Shown: positions 7,108 through 15,270 of the stretch, piece after piece | Layout: every line of letters starts with the position of its first letter | Numbering within the stretch: position 1 is the stretch's first letter | Assembly (NCBI GenBank): GCA_016930995.1 | Contig: JAFGFQ010000051.1 | Coordinates: 1-64,000 of the forward strand | DNA: 64,000 nt | Direction: 5' to 3' | Source: Thermoplasmatota archaeon | GTDB lineage: Archaea; Thermoplasmatota; E2; DHVEG-1 | Position numbers and translations under genes: made by a program | Notes under the pieces: generated by a model | Database searches by the model: none | Seen by the model: only the letters and a program-made list of their open reading frames with translations | What the model was told of the DNA's origin: nothing

Positions 7108-8361
7108 ATGATTATTAGGAAAAAATATCTCTTTTATGTCCTGGCGATCACTTCGTCATTTATTGCCGCGGCAGTGACTGCCATCGATAGTTACGTCGGT
7201 GGACAACCTGCGTTCCAATATGACCCTTGGGCATTTGCTTTCGCTCTGTTTTTCGTTGGAGCAATCATCACCCTGTTGATTACCCTAGCGCTGTCGATAC
7301 CTTTCCGCGGAAAGAGCTTGGGGGCTAAGATACTGGACCCCTCGTTCAAGCACCTCCGGCTCGTAAAAAAAAGCGAGATGAAATACCATCTTGTTGCTGG
7401 GTTGATGAACGCTATTAACACAGTCGGGTATTGCGCTATTGTCTCGACAGTGAAGGATCCAAGCGTCATCTTATCCTTCTCTCAGATTGTGATTCTTTAT
7501 CTTCTCTTGATGGAGTCCATTACAGAAAAAGATGTCCCAACCCTGGTGGAAGTGCAATCGTCTGTCATCGTCACCTTCGGTGCAATCCTTGCTTCTATTA
7601 GCTTGACTGGGGAGTTTCAACTTTTTCCCATCCTTCTTGTGTTCATCGTAGTGAACCCGACATGGGCGGTCTTTTCGATTTATCAAAGAAAACTAAAAAT
7701 CATGCGGATTCATAACCGACCAAACGATTCACTGAACATACGTCTCTGGAACGTCATTTTTTCTTGTCTTTTTACTGTCATTCTCCTCTTCATTTTCGAC
7801 CTCTTCACTAATGGTAGTCATCTATATGCTGGTGTTGCTAGCTCACTTGACCCGCAGTATTTCCTCTTGCTTGTGCTGACGATGGGTATGACATTCTTTG
7901 CCTATGTCTTGTATATCCGTGCCCTTGGTATGGGGACGGCAAGTGTGAATAACGCGATCCGTGCCTCGACCATCATCTTTGCCATTCCCTTCTCAATTCT
8001 GCTCCTGCAACTCGGGGTCATTAGTGAGTTTTCTACTGACCCGGTCATGCTTCTCATTAAAATCATCGGGATGGTGTTGATCGTCATGGGCATCATCTCC
8101 TTTGCACTGACCGTCGTAAAATCCTATATCTTCATCACCGTGAAACCAGGGACTCCCATACGAGAGACGATGCAGAAACTCTGGGACATCCGGGGTGTCT
8201 CCCATGTCTCTGTGACCTCCGGGAGATATGATTTTATCGTCAAAGTGTCCACACGGACCCTCATGAAGGGCTACGAGCGCATCATCCGGAAACTTGACGA
8301 AATCGACGCTATTAAAAAATACCACTGGGAATCCGTACTGAAGGATTGGGAGAACATTTAA
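7108..8361 (+). CDS. EamA/DMT-like transporter fused to a C-terminal RAM domain
   Basis: A 417-residue membrane protein. Residues 1-340 hold about ten hydrophobic spans in the arrangement of the drug/metabolite transporter (EamA) superfamily, including the second-half signature LYIRALGMGTASVNNAIRAS before the last spans. Residues about 341-417 leave the membrane and form a RAM domain (SYIFITVKPGTP, GVSHVSVTSGRYDFIVKVS, IIRKLDEIDAIKKYHW) alignable along its whole length to the stand-alone RAM protein just upstream. The likely meaning is a transporter of an amino acid or metabolite whose activity is set by binding that compound on a cytoplasmic sensor. Substrate unknown. Transcribed with 6853-7095 and divergent from an Lrp regulator. 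Confidence 0.82.
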   Translation: MIIRKKYLFYVLAITSSFIAAAVTAIDSYVGGQPAFQYDPWAFAFALFFVGAIITLLITLALSIPFRGKSLGAKILDPSFKHLRLVKKSEMKYHLVAGLMNAINTVGYCAIVSTVKDPSVILSFSQIVILYLLLMESITEKDVPTLVEVQSSVIVTFGAILASISLTGEFQLFPILLVFIVVNPTWAVFSIYQRKLKIMRIHNRPNDSLNIRLWNVIFSCLFTVILLFIFDLFTNGSHLYAGVASSLDPQYFLLLVLTMGMTFFAYVLYIRALGMGTASVNNAIRASTIIFAIPFSILLLQLGVISEFSTDPVMLLIKIIGMVLIVMGIISFALTVVKSYIFITVKPGTPIRETMQKLWDIRGVSHVSVTSGRYDFIVKVSTRTLMKGYERIIRKLDEIDAIKKYHWESVLKDWENI

Positions 8362-8413
8362 ACAAACCAGAAATCCTTTTATCAGTTCACCTGTTCTCCG
8401 ATAGGGGCCAGAT

Positions 8414-9520
8414 ATGATTGACAAACGATTGGAAACACTAGCTGATATCCTTGTCCGTTATTCGTTAGAACTAAAGAAAAACGATCTCTTTGTTATCTCT
8501 GGCAGTCATCTTGCTGCACCCTTGATAAAAGAGGTATACTTCAAGGCGATACAGCTCGGTGCCCATCCCTTCACCCATATCGGTATCGATGGGCTCGGGG
8601 AGATTTTCTATAAATACGCTTCCGACCAACAACTCAAGTACGTCTCACCACTCAGCAAAATCGAAATAGAACGGATCGATGCCAGTCTGTCCATCATCAG
8701 CCCGGAGAATACACGGAACATGACGAATATCGATCCCAAAAAACAAGCGATCAGCAGTGTTGCACATCAACAGCTCCACACGATTTTCCTTAATCGTGCT
8801 GCAAAGAAAGACCTCCGCTGGTGCATCACCCAGTATCCCACCCAGGCGTCTGCTCAGGATGCCGAAATGTCCCTGGCTGACTATGAGGACTTTGTTTTTT
8901 CTGCGGCTCATGTTTCAACAAAAAATCCTATCAATTATTGGCAGGCTGTCCATAACGAACAAGAGAAAATACGGAAGTTCCTTAGTACAAAAAAGAACCT
9001 TCATGTCCTTGCTAAGGATACAGACCTTCGTGTCTCCGTGGCTGGCAGAAAATGGATCAACTGCTCTGGAAAAGAAAATTTTCCTGACGGTGAGGTGTTC
9101 ACCGGACCAGTTGAGACATCAGCAGAGGGGCATATCAGCTATTCGTTCCCCGGGTCATATGGTGGTCGAGAGGTCAATGACATCCAACTGCATTTTAAAA
9201 AAGGAGTCGTGGTGAAAGCCACCGCATCAAAAGGACAAGCTTTCCTTCGTACGATGCTTGCCATGGACCCGGGAGCCAAACGACTGGGGGAGTTCGCATT
9301 CGGGACCAACTATGGGGTTAGGACCTATACGAAAAACACCTTATTTGACGAAAAAATCGGTGGGACCATTCATCTTGCTGTCGGAAGCGGATTCCCAGAG
9401 ACCCGCAGTAGGAATATATCAAGTTTGCACTGGGACATGGTCTGCGACCTGCGGAAAGAAGGGGAAGTCTACGCGGATGACGAATTGATTTATAAGAAGG
9501 GTCGTTTTTTGAATATATAG
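8414..9520 (+). CDS. M29-family aminopeptidase
   Basis: A cytosolic metallo-aminopeptidase of the thermophilic M29 family, which releases N-terminal residues from peptides. The family hallmarks are visible in order: the N-terminal Rossmann-like half (ETLADILVRYSLELKKNDLFVISG), the first metal ligand in FPDGEVFTGPVE, LGEFAFGTN, GGTIHLAVGSGFPET and the closing SLHWDMVCDL. The length of 368 residues is normal. It starts with ATG after GGGGCC, 52 nt from the preceding gene, probably with its own promoter. With the peptidases elsewhere in the window it fits a peptide-using metabolism. Confidence 0.9.
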   Translation: MIDKRLETLADILVRYSLELKKNDLFVISGSHLAAPLIKEVYFKAIQLGAHPFTHIGIDGLGEIFYKYASDQQLKYVSPLSKIEIERIDASLSIISPENTRNMTNIDPKKQAISSVAHQQLHTIFLNRAAKKDLRWCITQYPTQASAQDAEMSLADYEDFVFSAAHVSTKNPINYWQAVHNEQEKIRKFLSTKKNLHVLAKDTDLRVSVAGRKWINCSGKENFPDGEVFTGPVETSAEGHISYSFPGSYGGREVNDIQLHFKKGVVVKATASKGQAFLRTMLAMDPGAKRLGEFAFGTNYGVRTYTKNTLFDEKIGGTIHLAVGSGFPETRSRNISSLHWDMVCDLRKEGEVYADDELIYKKGRFLNI

Positions 9521-9627
9521 ATGAATGTTCCTTCTTATTTTTCAGCAAATATTTAAATAGAGAATTTATATAACAATATAAGAGATAAAAAATAATATTT
9601 CGAATGTTGAGAAATAGGAGGAATAAA

Positions 9628-11433
9628 ATGAAAAAAAATCATCAACAGAAGGTCATCTCTAACGCTCTTTTTGCATTCGCACTTGCAAGCCTTTTCATCA
9701 TCCCGGGGTCTGCTCATGTCATCATCGGTACACAAAACGAGGGGGAACACCCTGCAAGCTTTGGTGGAGGAACAATTTACGTCGATGATGATAACATCGC
9801 AGGACCATGGGACGGGACCATCGATCATCCGTACCGGTTCATCCAAGATGGCATCGACCATGCCATGACCGGGGATACAGTGTATGTATTCAACGGGACC
9901 TACACAGAGAATGTTGTGGTTGGTAAATCCCTTGAACTCTTGGGGGAAGACAGAAAAAACACGATCATCACTGGTGATGACTTCGGTACCGTTGTCAAGA
10001 TTATTACAGGCAATGTCAGCATTTCCGGTTTCACTATCGAAAACTGCGGTGGAAACCCAAACAACGCAGGAATCATGATCCATACTTCCAATAACATCAT
10101 TGTTGAGAACAACATTCAAAAAAACAATTACTTCGGTCTCTACATAATCGAAGGATGCCACAACATAATCTATCACAACAACTTTATCGACAATACCTAC
10201 CAAGCCTTTGACTACATCGCCGGTAGCACCTGGGATGGCGGTTATCCCATGGGTGGTAACTACTGGGATGATTACACCGGCACAGATGCAGATGAGGATG
10301 GCATCGGAGACATACCCTATCCAACGGGCAATGGCTCTGCGGATCAGTATCCACTCATTCATCCCTATGGATCAATCATTAATGAGGATACAAAAGAAGT
10401 TTTCCTAACGATTCAAGAAGCGATCTCTGATGGAGATACCCAGAATGATCATACTATTATCGTGAAAAATGGGGAATACGGTGAGCATCTCACCATAAGC
10501 AAATCACTGCATCTCAAAGGAGAAAACCACTACGACGGAACAATCATAACCGGAAGACACACTGGTGATGTGGTGACAATCTGTGCCAATGGCGTCCTCC
10601 TTCAGGAACTGATCATTCAACACAGTGGAACCATGCAGGACAACGCAGGAGTCATCATCCATGGGGAGAATTGCTCCATTTTTAAGAACATCATCTATGA
10701 AAACTTCCAAGGGATTCTTCTGAAACATTCCGCGAAGGATACGACCATTGCGTATAACGAGGTCATGAAGAACGGATGGAACGGTATTGTCCTTGGATCA
10801 GGAGTAACTGGAGTGTCCATCTTTGAAAACACTATCTCAAATAACTTTTATGCCGGTATTGCGATTTCCGGTGCATCCTATAATTATATGTATCATAATA
10901 ACTTCCTTTCCAACCGCTACCAAGCCTATGACGATGGCATGAACTCATGGGACGATGGGTATCCCTCTGGCGGGAACTACTGGAGTGACTACACAGGATC
11001 TGACGATGATGGAGATGGTATCGGTGATGTCCCGTACATCATCCCGGATGGAATCAGTAAGGATCGCTATCCTCTGATGGCGGCCTATACCGGAGATGAT
11101 ACCATACCACCCGTGGTCCGCATCACCACACCACAAAACGGCTTCTACTTCCTTGGTCTTCGTTTCATTCCTTGGTTGTTATCCGGTTCTACCATCATTT
11201 ACGGGCCAATCACTATAGAGGTTGACGCAGCAGATGCTCGGTCCGGGATCGACAGAGTCGAGTTTCTGTTGGACAATGCACACGACCCTCAATTTGTGGA
11301 CAATGTTGCACCGTACAGCTGGCGCTGGTCACAACCGTACTTCCTCTTCCATCGGCATTCCATTATCGTGGTCGCGTATGATAAAGCAGGTAACCCGGCT
11401 TTTGATATGATGAACGTGATGCGATATTTCTAA
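9628..11433 (+). CDS. Secreted NosD-type beta-helix protein with Ig-like C-terminus
   Basis: An exported right-handed parallel beta-helix protein of about 601 residues. I chose the ATG at 9628 because it follows GGAGG with 6-nt spacing. Signal peptide about residues 10-30 (NALFAFALASLFIIPGSAHV). The body is two related halves, each with the YVDDDN...IQDGIDHA or TIQEAISDG opening, repeated ENCG/NNNIIVENNI-type coils, and a closing acidic loop: NYWDDYTGTDADEDGIGDIPY in the first half, NYWSDYTGSDDDGDGIGDV in the second. These acidic loops could bind calcium. An Ig-like module follows (ITIEVDAADARSGIDRVEFLL). The family is common in archaeal surface proteins; some members bind or cleave polysaccharide. 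No catalytic residues are identifiable. Confidence 0.82.
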   Translation: MKKNHQQKVISNALFAFALASLFIIPGSAHVIIGTQNEGEHPASFGGGTIYVDDDNIAGPWDGTIDHPYRFIQDGIDHAMTGDTVYVFNGTYTENVVVGKSLELLGEDRKNTIITGDDFGTVVKIITGNVSISGFTIENCGGNPNNAGIMIHTSNNIIVENNIQKNNYFGLYIIEGCHNIIYHNNFIDNTYQAFDYIAGSTWDGGYPMGGNYWDDYTGTDADEDGIGDIPYPTGNGSADQYPLIHPYGSIINEDTKEVFLTIQEAISDGDTQNDHTIIVKNGEYGEHLTISKSLHLKGENHYDGTIITGRHTGDVVTICANGVLLQELIIQHSGTMQDNAGVIIHGENCSIFKNIIYENFQGILLKHSAKDTTIAYNEVMKNGWNGIVLGSGVTGVSIFENTISNNFYAGIAISGASYNYMYHNNFLSNRYQAYDDGMNSWDDGYPSGGNYWSDYTGSDDDGDGIGDVPYIIPDGISKDRYPLMAAYTGDDTIPPVVRITTPQNGFYFLGLRFIPWLLSGSTIIYGPITIEVDAADARSGIDRVEFLLDNAHDPQFVDNVAPYSWRWSQPYFLFHRHSIIVVAYDKAGNPAFDMMNVMRYF

Positions 11434-11496
11434 GTAAGCTGGAACAATACGTGTGCAGCACAAAAGAATAATTCCTCTACTTTGTTATGGTCTTTT

Positions 11497-11955
11497 ATGA
11501 GACTGTTCTGTGACCACATGCTTGGCAGCCTTGCGAAATGGCTGCGAATTTTCGGATATGACACTGTTTATCCAGATGCGACGACCAGCGACGATGAGGT
11601 TTTAACAAGGGCAAAATCTGAGAAGCGGCTCCTCCTCTCCCGAGATAAGGAATTGGTCCAGCGGGCAAAAAAAGCACTCATGCCAGTCGTTGAGATACAC
11701 ACCACCGTCCTCTCCGAGCAGCTTGAAGAGGTCCTCACACGAATTCCCCCTGATAAGAAAACCATACTGTCCCGCTGCACCCTCTGTAACACCCCCCTTA
11801 TTTCCGTGGAGAAAAAGAAAGTCCAGACGTTCGTCCCCGAGAAGGTGTTTTCAACAAGGGATAACTTCTGGTTCTGTCCTGCGTGTAAAAAATATTACTG
11901 GATGGGAACGCACTACGAGAACATGATGGAAAAAATCAACAAGCTACTGCCTTAA
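11497..11955 (+). CDS. Mut7-C RNase-domain protein (PIN-like) with zinc ribbon
   Basis: A 152-residue Mut7-C (DUF82) protein, predicted ribonuclease of PIN-like fold. The N-terminal hallmark RLFCDHMLGSLAKWLRIFGYDT contains the first acidic residue; DDEVLTRAKSEKRLLLSRDKEL supplies the others. The C-terminal half holds a four-cysteine zinc ribbon (CTLC and CPAC) as in the family. The start at 11497 aligns with family N-termini; an ATG 15 nt earlier is possible. It is convergent with the DUF424 gene. Confidence 0.85.
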   Translation: MRLFCDHMLGSLAKWLRIFGYDTVYPDATTSDDEVLTRAKSEKRLLLSRDKELVQRAKKALMPVVEIHTTVLSEQLEEVLTRIPPDKKTILSRCTLCNTPLISVEKKKVQTFVPEKVFSTRDNFWFCPACKKYYWMGTHYENMMEKINKLLP

Positions 11956-11970
11956 AGCGCTCATTAAGAA

Positions 11971-12267
11971 TCAGAACATGTGCACGATCTGTGCGTGAGG
12001 GACACCCTTGATTTTAAGGATACAACCTGGGTCGACCAGTCCAAGGTTGATTGCGCAGGTCACGGTTTCTTTGCCAACCAGGTTAGCAATTGTTGCATCA
12101 AGAAGAAATTTTTCCAAGGTTTTTTTATTAATCCGTTCCCCATCATAGAAGTGTTTAGCAACATCAATCTGCAGTTTTCCTTTCCGGAATTTCTTTCCAA
12201 GTAGCTGTTCGTCGCAGGCGCTGATGACAACATCATCACCTTGTTGGTAGACCTTGACGCTGATCAT
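11971..12267 (-). CDS. DUF424 family protein
   Basis: A 98-residue archaeal DUF424 protein; its function is unestablished, although the family is found across archaea and has been linked by gene context to translation. Recognised from VKVYQQGDDVVISACDEQLLGKKFRKG, the central LQIDVAKHFYDG, and the C-terminal LVDPGCILKIKGVPHAQIV. Normal length for the family. Tail to tail with the Mut7-C gene, with 15 nt between stops. Confidence 0.85.
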   Translation of the reverse strand: MISVKVYQQGDDVVISACDEQLLGKKFRKGKLQIDVAKHFYDGERINKKTLEKFLLDATIANLVGKETVTCAINLGLVDPGCILKIKGVPHAQIVHMF

Positions 12268-12384
12268 GCTTTCCGATCCTTTATACCCTGTCGTTATGTC
12301 TCTATTAGTGGTTTCTCTCTTATATTGATTTCGAAAAAAGAGGGGGAAAATATGGTGTTAATTTCGTTCGAGCGTATCATCCAT

Positions 12385-12543
12385 TTATTGTGTGAACAGT
12401 ATCATCGAAAGCCCAACGATGATAAGGGTCCATGCGATGGTTATCTCAATTGCTTTCGTTCGGACAGAGCTTGAGGAAGGATGGTTGGATCGGACGGGAC
12501 AGAAAATACTGGTTTTGTCTTTTCTTTGCAGAATTGTTTTCAT
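12385..12543 (-). CDS. 52-residue tail-anchored membrane protein (small ORF)
   Basis: A small ORF with a full set of signals: TATA-like CCTTTATAC upstream, GGTGAGG ribosome site 5-11 nt before the ATG at 12543, and a tidy stop at 12385. The N-terminal 30 residues are basic and serine-rich with a single cysteine (KTILQRKDKTSIFCPVR), and the last 20 are a hydrophobic helix (ITIAWTLIIVGLSMILF) ending TQ. That makes a C-tail-anchored topology likely, with the basic part in the cytoplasm. No family is recognised. It fills most of the 454-bp space between DUF424 and the MFS gene. Confidence 0.6.
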   Translation of the reverse strand: MKTILQRKDKTSIFCPVRSNHPSSSSVRTKAIEITIAWTLIIVGLSMILFTQ

Positions 12544-12576
12544 ATAAATCCTCACCAGGTACTTTTGATTATCGTC

Positions 12577-12586
12577 GTATAAAGGT
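12577..12586 (-). promoter_or_regulatory. Probable TATA box for the 52-residue ORF
   Basis: On the minus strand the sequence reads CCTTTATACG, about 35 nt upstream of the ATG at 12543. Confidence 0.45.
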
Positions 12587-12721
12587 CTTGTTGTACAATC
12601 CCTACCGATTTTCCACCGGGGAAGCGTTTTTCCGTTGAAATAATCCAGAAAAAAAGAATGATAATATCCACCAGAAATTTTTTCCTTGGAAAAATTGTTT
12701 ACAATTTTTTAGAAGACTATT

Positions 12722-13981
12722 CTACCGGTTCACTTCGATTTCTTCGAGTTCCTTCACTTTGGTCTCATAGGGATGGAACAGGGTAACGATGACGATTGCT
12801 AGGATCATCAGCAGTCCTCCGACGACCCAGAACCATTCCATGGTGGGGTTTGCTTCTAGCATAACCGCAGCGATCACCGGTCCGACAACATACGAGATAC
12901 GAGCTACGGTCGTTGTCCATCCAAGACAAGAGCCTCTGCGCTCTGTCGGGAATATCTCTGGGATATACACGATGACCCAGGCATAGGCAAACGCGATGAA
13001 AAACCCGGTAAGCGCCCCTGAGACGGGCAGCAACGCGACTGGTCCAAATGACAACAAAAACAAAGACAACGCAAACCCTGCCGCTCCGATGATAAACCCA
13101 TTTTTTCTCCCAACTTTATCCATCACATACCCGCTGGTGATTCCACCGATAATCATCATGATCCCAGAAGCAAGAAAGACCATGAGCCATTCGTTCCGAG
13201 CATACCCGTGGATTTCCATGAAGTAATACCCCATCCAGCGGATTATAAGAAGAGAATTAATTAACCAGCACAGCCAGATGACTGCAGAGAAAACGATATA
13301 TTTTATGTCCCCTCGATTAATCGATCCAAGCCCAAAGAAATGCTTCTTCAATTTCCCTGATTTGCGTTCTTCTTTTATTTCTTCATATCGTCCTGTTTCC
13401 TTCATAAACACCCAAAGGACAAGCACCGGAATCATGAAGATAAACATGATTCCATACATCCACTTCCACCCAAGTGTCGGAATGACATAAAGTGGGATGA
13501 TTGCTGAAAGGGGAAACAACCCTATCACATACACAATAGAGCTCAGTTCCGCACGTTTTTTTGCTGGTGATTCTTCACTAATTGGAATTGTCCACATGTT
13601 TGACACGGTGGTAAAAGTCACGATAGCATAGAAGACCATGAAGAGATGAAACGTTGGAGTATAAAAGACGATAGCCAGTGATGACAAACCCATGATGAGG
13701 ATAAGAAGAAGGATTGAGAACTTTCTGCCGATGATATCAACAAGTCCGTTGAGTGCAAAAATAAAGAACGTTGGAACCAGATACAACGCCTCCCACCATG
13801 AGAACTGCGAAGCGCTGATTGCATATTCATCAAGGATAGAATTCATATAGGTAATCGGGACCATAGAGAGGTATTGGTCCATGATAGCGACCAGCCCCAT
13901 AAAGAACACAAGATAGATGATGTATCGTTTCGACCGTACTTGTCTAGCAACACTTGCCTTCGGCTGTTCTGTTCCTTCCAT
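12722..13981 (-). CDS. Major facilitator superfamily transporter
   Basis: A twelve-span secondary transporter of the MFS, sugar-porter-like. The loop 2-3 motif is visible as GLVDIIGRKFS and its second-half equivalent as GYVMDKVGRKNG; IPEIFPTERRGSCLG near span 10 resembles the PESPR-type motif of sugar and organic-acid porters. Substrate unknown. An in-frame GTG at 13993 overlaps the stop of the upstream transglutaminase-like gene (GTGA) and would add four residues; I favour the ATG at 13981, but either start implies translational coupling. Part of the LuxE-like/transglutaminase-like/MFS group on the minus strand. Confidence 0.85.
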   Translation of the reverse strand: MEGTEQPKASVARQVRSKRYIIYLVFFMGLVAIMDQYLSMVPITYMNSILDEYAISASQFSWWEALYLVPTFFIFALNGLVDIIGRKFSILLLILIMGLSSLAIVFYTPTFHLFMVFYAIVTFTTVSNMWTIPISEESPAKKRAELSSIVYVIGLFPLSAIIPLYVIPTLGWKWMYGIMFIFMIPVLVLWVFMKETGRYEEIKEERKSGKLKKHFFGLGSINRGDIKYIVFSAVIWLCWLINSLLIIRWMGYYFMEIHGYARNEWLMVFLASGIMMIIGGITSGYVMDKVGRKNGFIIGAAGFALSLFLLSFGPVALLPVSGALTGFFIAFAYAWVIVYIPEIFPTERRGSCLGWTTTVARISYVVGPVIAAVMLEANPTMEWFWVVGGLLMILAIVIVTLFHPYETKVKELEEIEVNR

Positions 13982-13989
13982 GAAAAGAC

Positions 13990-14997
13990 TCACTCTCCAA
14001 AAACAATTCCTTTGGTGTCGGATAGTTCAATGGTCGGGGCTTTTGATTTGTGTTTCTTGCGTACCATCGTATCGTACGCCTCTTTTCCCCCGGCCTCCTC
14101 GATGATTTTTCTCCCTTCAGCATTCTGACGTTGAATACTGATATTCACCCGTTCCATAGAACCCGGGGCTAACTTTTTTAAGATTTTCGTTCCTGCACCT
14201 AACCCATAGGGGATTGATTCCATCGCCTGGGTTGTCCCAGGCAAGGCAAAAAACCAGATGCCAAGAGACCCCTCACCAAAATGTGTGATAGGGATGCCAC
14301 CTGCTGCTTGCCGTTCCGCGGTAGGTCCAACATGCGCAGGCACCCATGTTCCATCTATGAAGGCTTCTCCTTCCCCTTCCATCATAAAGAATCCCATTTG
14401 ATCGTACCATTTTTTTACTAAGGGATCTGATCCAACCGTGGCATCGTACCATGTTTGAATCATATTCATTGCAAACGTCTTATACCGTGCTTTGATTCCC
14501 GCGCACCGGCACAACGCGATGAACACTGAGATTAAATGAAAACAGGTCCCCGTCCCACGACGTATCGTCTCTTCAACAGAGTCCATCTGGCAAATTTCCA
14601 AATCAAGATTTTCTTTGACGAATTCAAAGGCAGCTTTTGCAAAGTCATAATCTTTTTTTTGAAACGCACCAAGGTGATGAGCAAGAGCGACAACCTCAGG
14701 AGCGCAGGGGTTACAATATAAGGTTGGTCTACGGTATTTCTCATTTGTCACACCACATTGCATCCCTTCTGTATACTGAGGTAATTCATAGGGTCGTTTT
14801 GGTCTGACATATCGTTCTTCGGAACCTTGAATTGTCCGGAGTTTTTTCAAATCACCTGGGTTGGTCAGTAACACCTTGCTCAAAGAAAGACTCCCGCCAA
14901 TCAGCAGTTTCAGATATGTTCCATGTGGGATGTATTCTCTTTCTTTCATCTCTCGGAAACTTACCATATCAGTATTCCCCAGAAAGGCAAGGGGCAT
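13990..14997 (-). CDS. Cytoplasmic transglutaminase-like domain protein
   Basis: A 335-residue protein with a transglutaminase-like core at about residues 140-215: the cysteine-bearing helix GTGTCFHLISVFIALCRCAGIKARY is the family hallmark, and a later aspartate/histidine region (FIDGTWVPAHVGPT) may supply the rest of the triad. No signal peptide, so it acts inside the cell. Before the core is a four-cysteine stretch (MQCGV...TLYCNPCAP). Members of the superfamily act as peptidases or amide transferases; substrate unknown. Starts at 14997, 14967 or 14949 are all possible. Its stop overlaps the MFS gene, and a LuxE-like acyl-activating gene lies 273 bp upstream on the same strand. Confidence 0.72.
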   Translation of the reverse strand: MPLAFLGNTDMVSFREMKEREYIPHGTYLKLLIGGSLSLSKVLLTNPGDLKKLRTIQGSEERYVRPKRPYELPQYTEGMQCGVTNEKYRRPTLYCNPCAPEVVALAHHLGAFQKKDYDFAKAAFEFVKENLDLEICQMDSVEETIRRGTGTCFHLISVFIALCRCAGIKARYKTFAMNMIQTWYDATVGSDPLVKKWYDQMGFFMMEGEGEAFIDGTWVPAHVGPTAERQAAGGIPITHFGEGSLGIWFFALPGTTQAMESIPYGLGAGTKILKKLAPGSMERVNISIQRQNAEGRKIIEEAGGKEAYDTMVRKKHKSKAPTIELSDTKGIVFGE

Positions 14998-15069
14998 ATA
15001 TTCTTTTCCAAATGGATTTCCTACTGTGATTTCCTACACAAAGAGTAATCTTTTCTCATAAAGACTCTT

Positions 15070-15225
15070 ATGACAAGGGGGAACAAGCCTCATTGGAAGC
15101 ATCCTATCAACGAGATGCTCAAACCAACAAAGTATCATCTCTGGATATTACGACGACCCATCATTGTCCCCTTTTTCCTCGAAGGAAAAAACATTTTTGC
15201 TGTGCATGGCTCTCTTTTTGATTAA
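15070..15225 (+). CDS. Possible 51-residue ORF, unrecognised
   Basis: The 273-bp space between the LuxE-like and transglutaminase-like genes contains an open frame on the opposite strand: basic N-terminal half (TRGNKPHWKHPINE), then WILRRPIIVPFFLEG. There is no ribosome site before the ATG and the TATA-like signal is weak. It may be noncoding; listed because nothing else occupies the gap. Confidence 0.22.
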   Translation: MTRGNKPHWKHPINEMLKPTKYHLWILRRPIIVPFFLEGKNIFAVHGSLFD

Positions 15226-15270
15226 TGGATTCATCCCGTTAGAATTGAGTTCCAACGAGGTCAGTATATG

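Noticed and set aside
9750..11100. Repeated DNA in the beta-helix genes as a CRISPR-like array
   Set aside because: The repeats are degenerate, in frame and reflect the coil structure of the protein; there are no uniform repeats or spacers.
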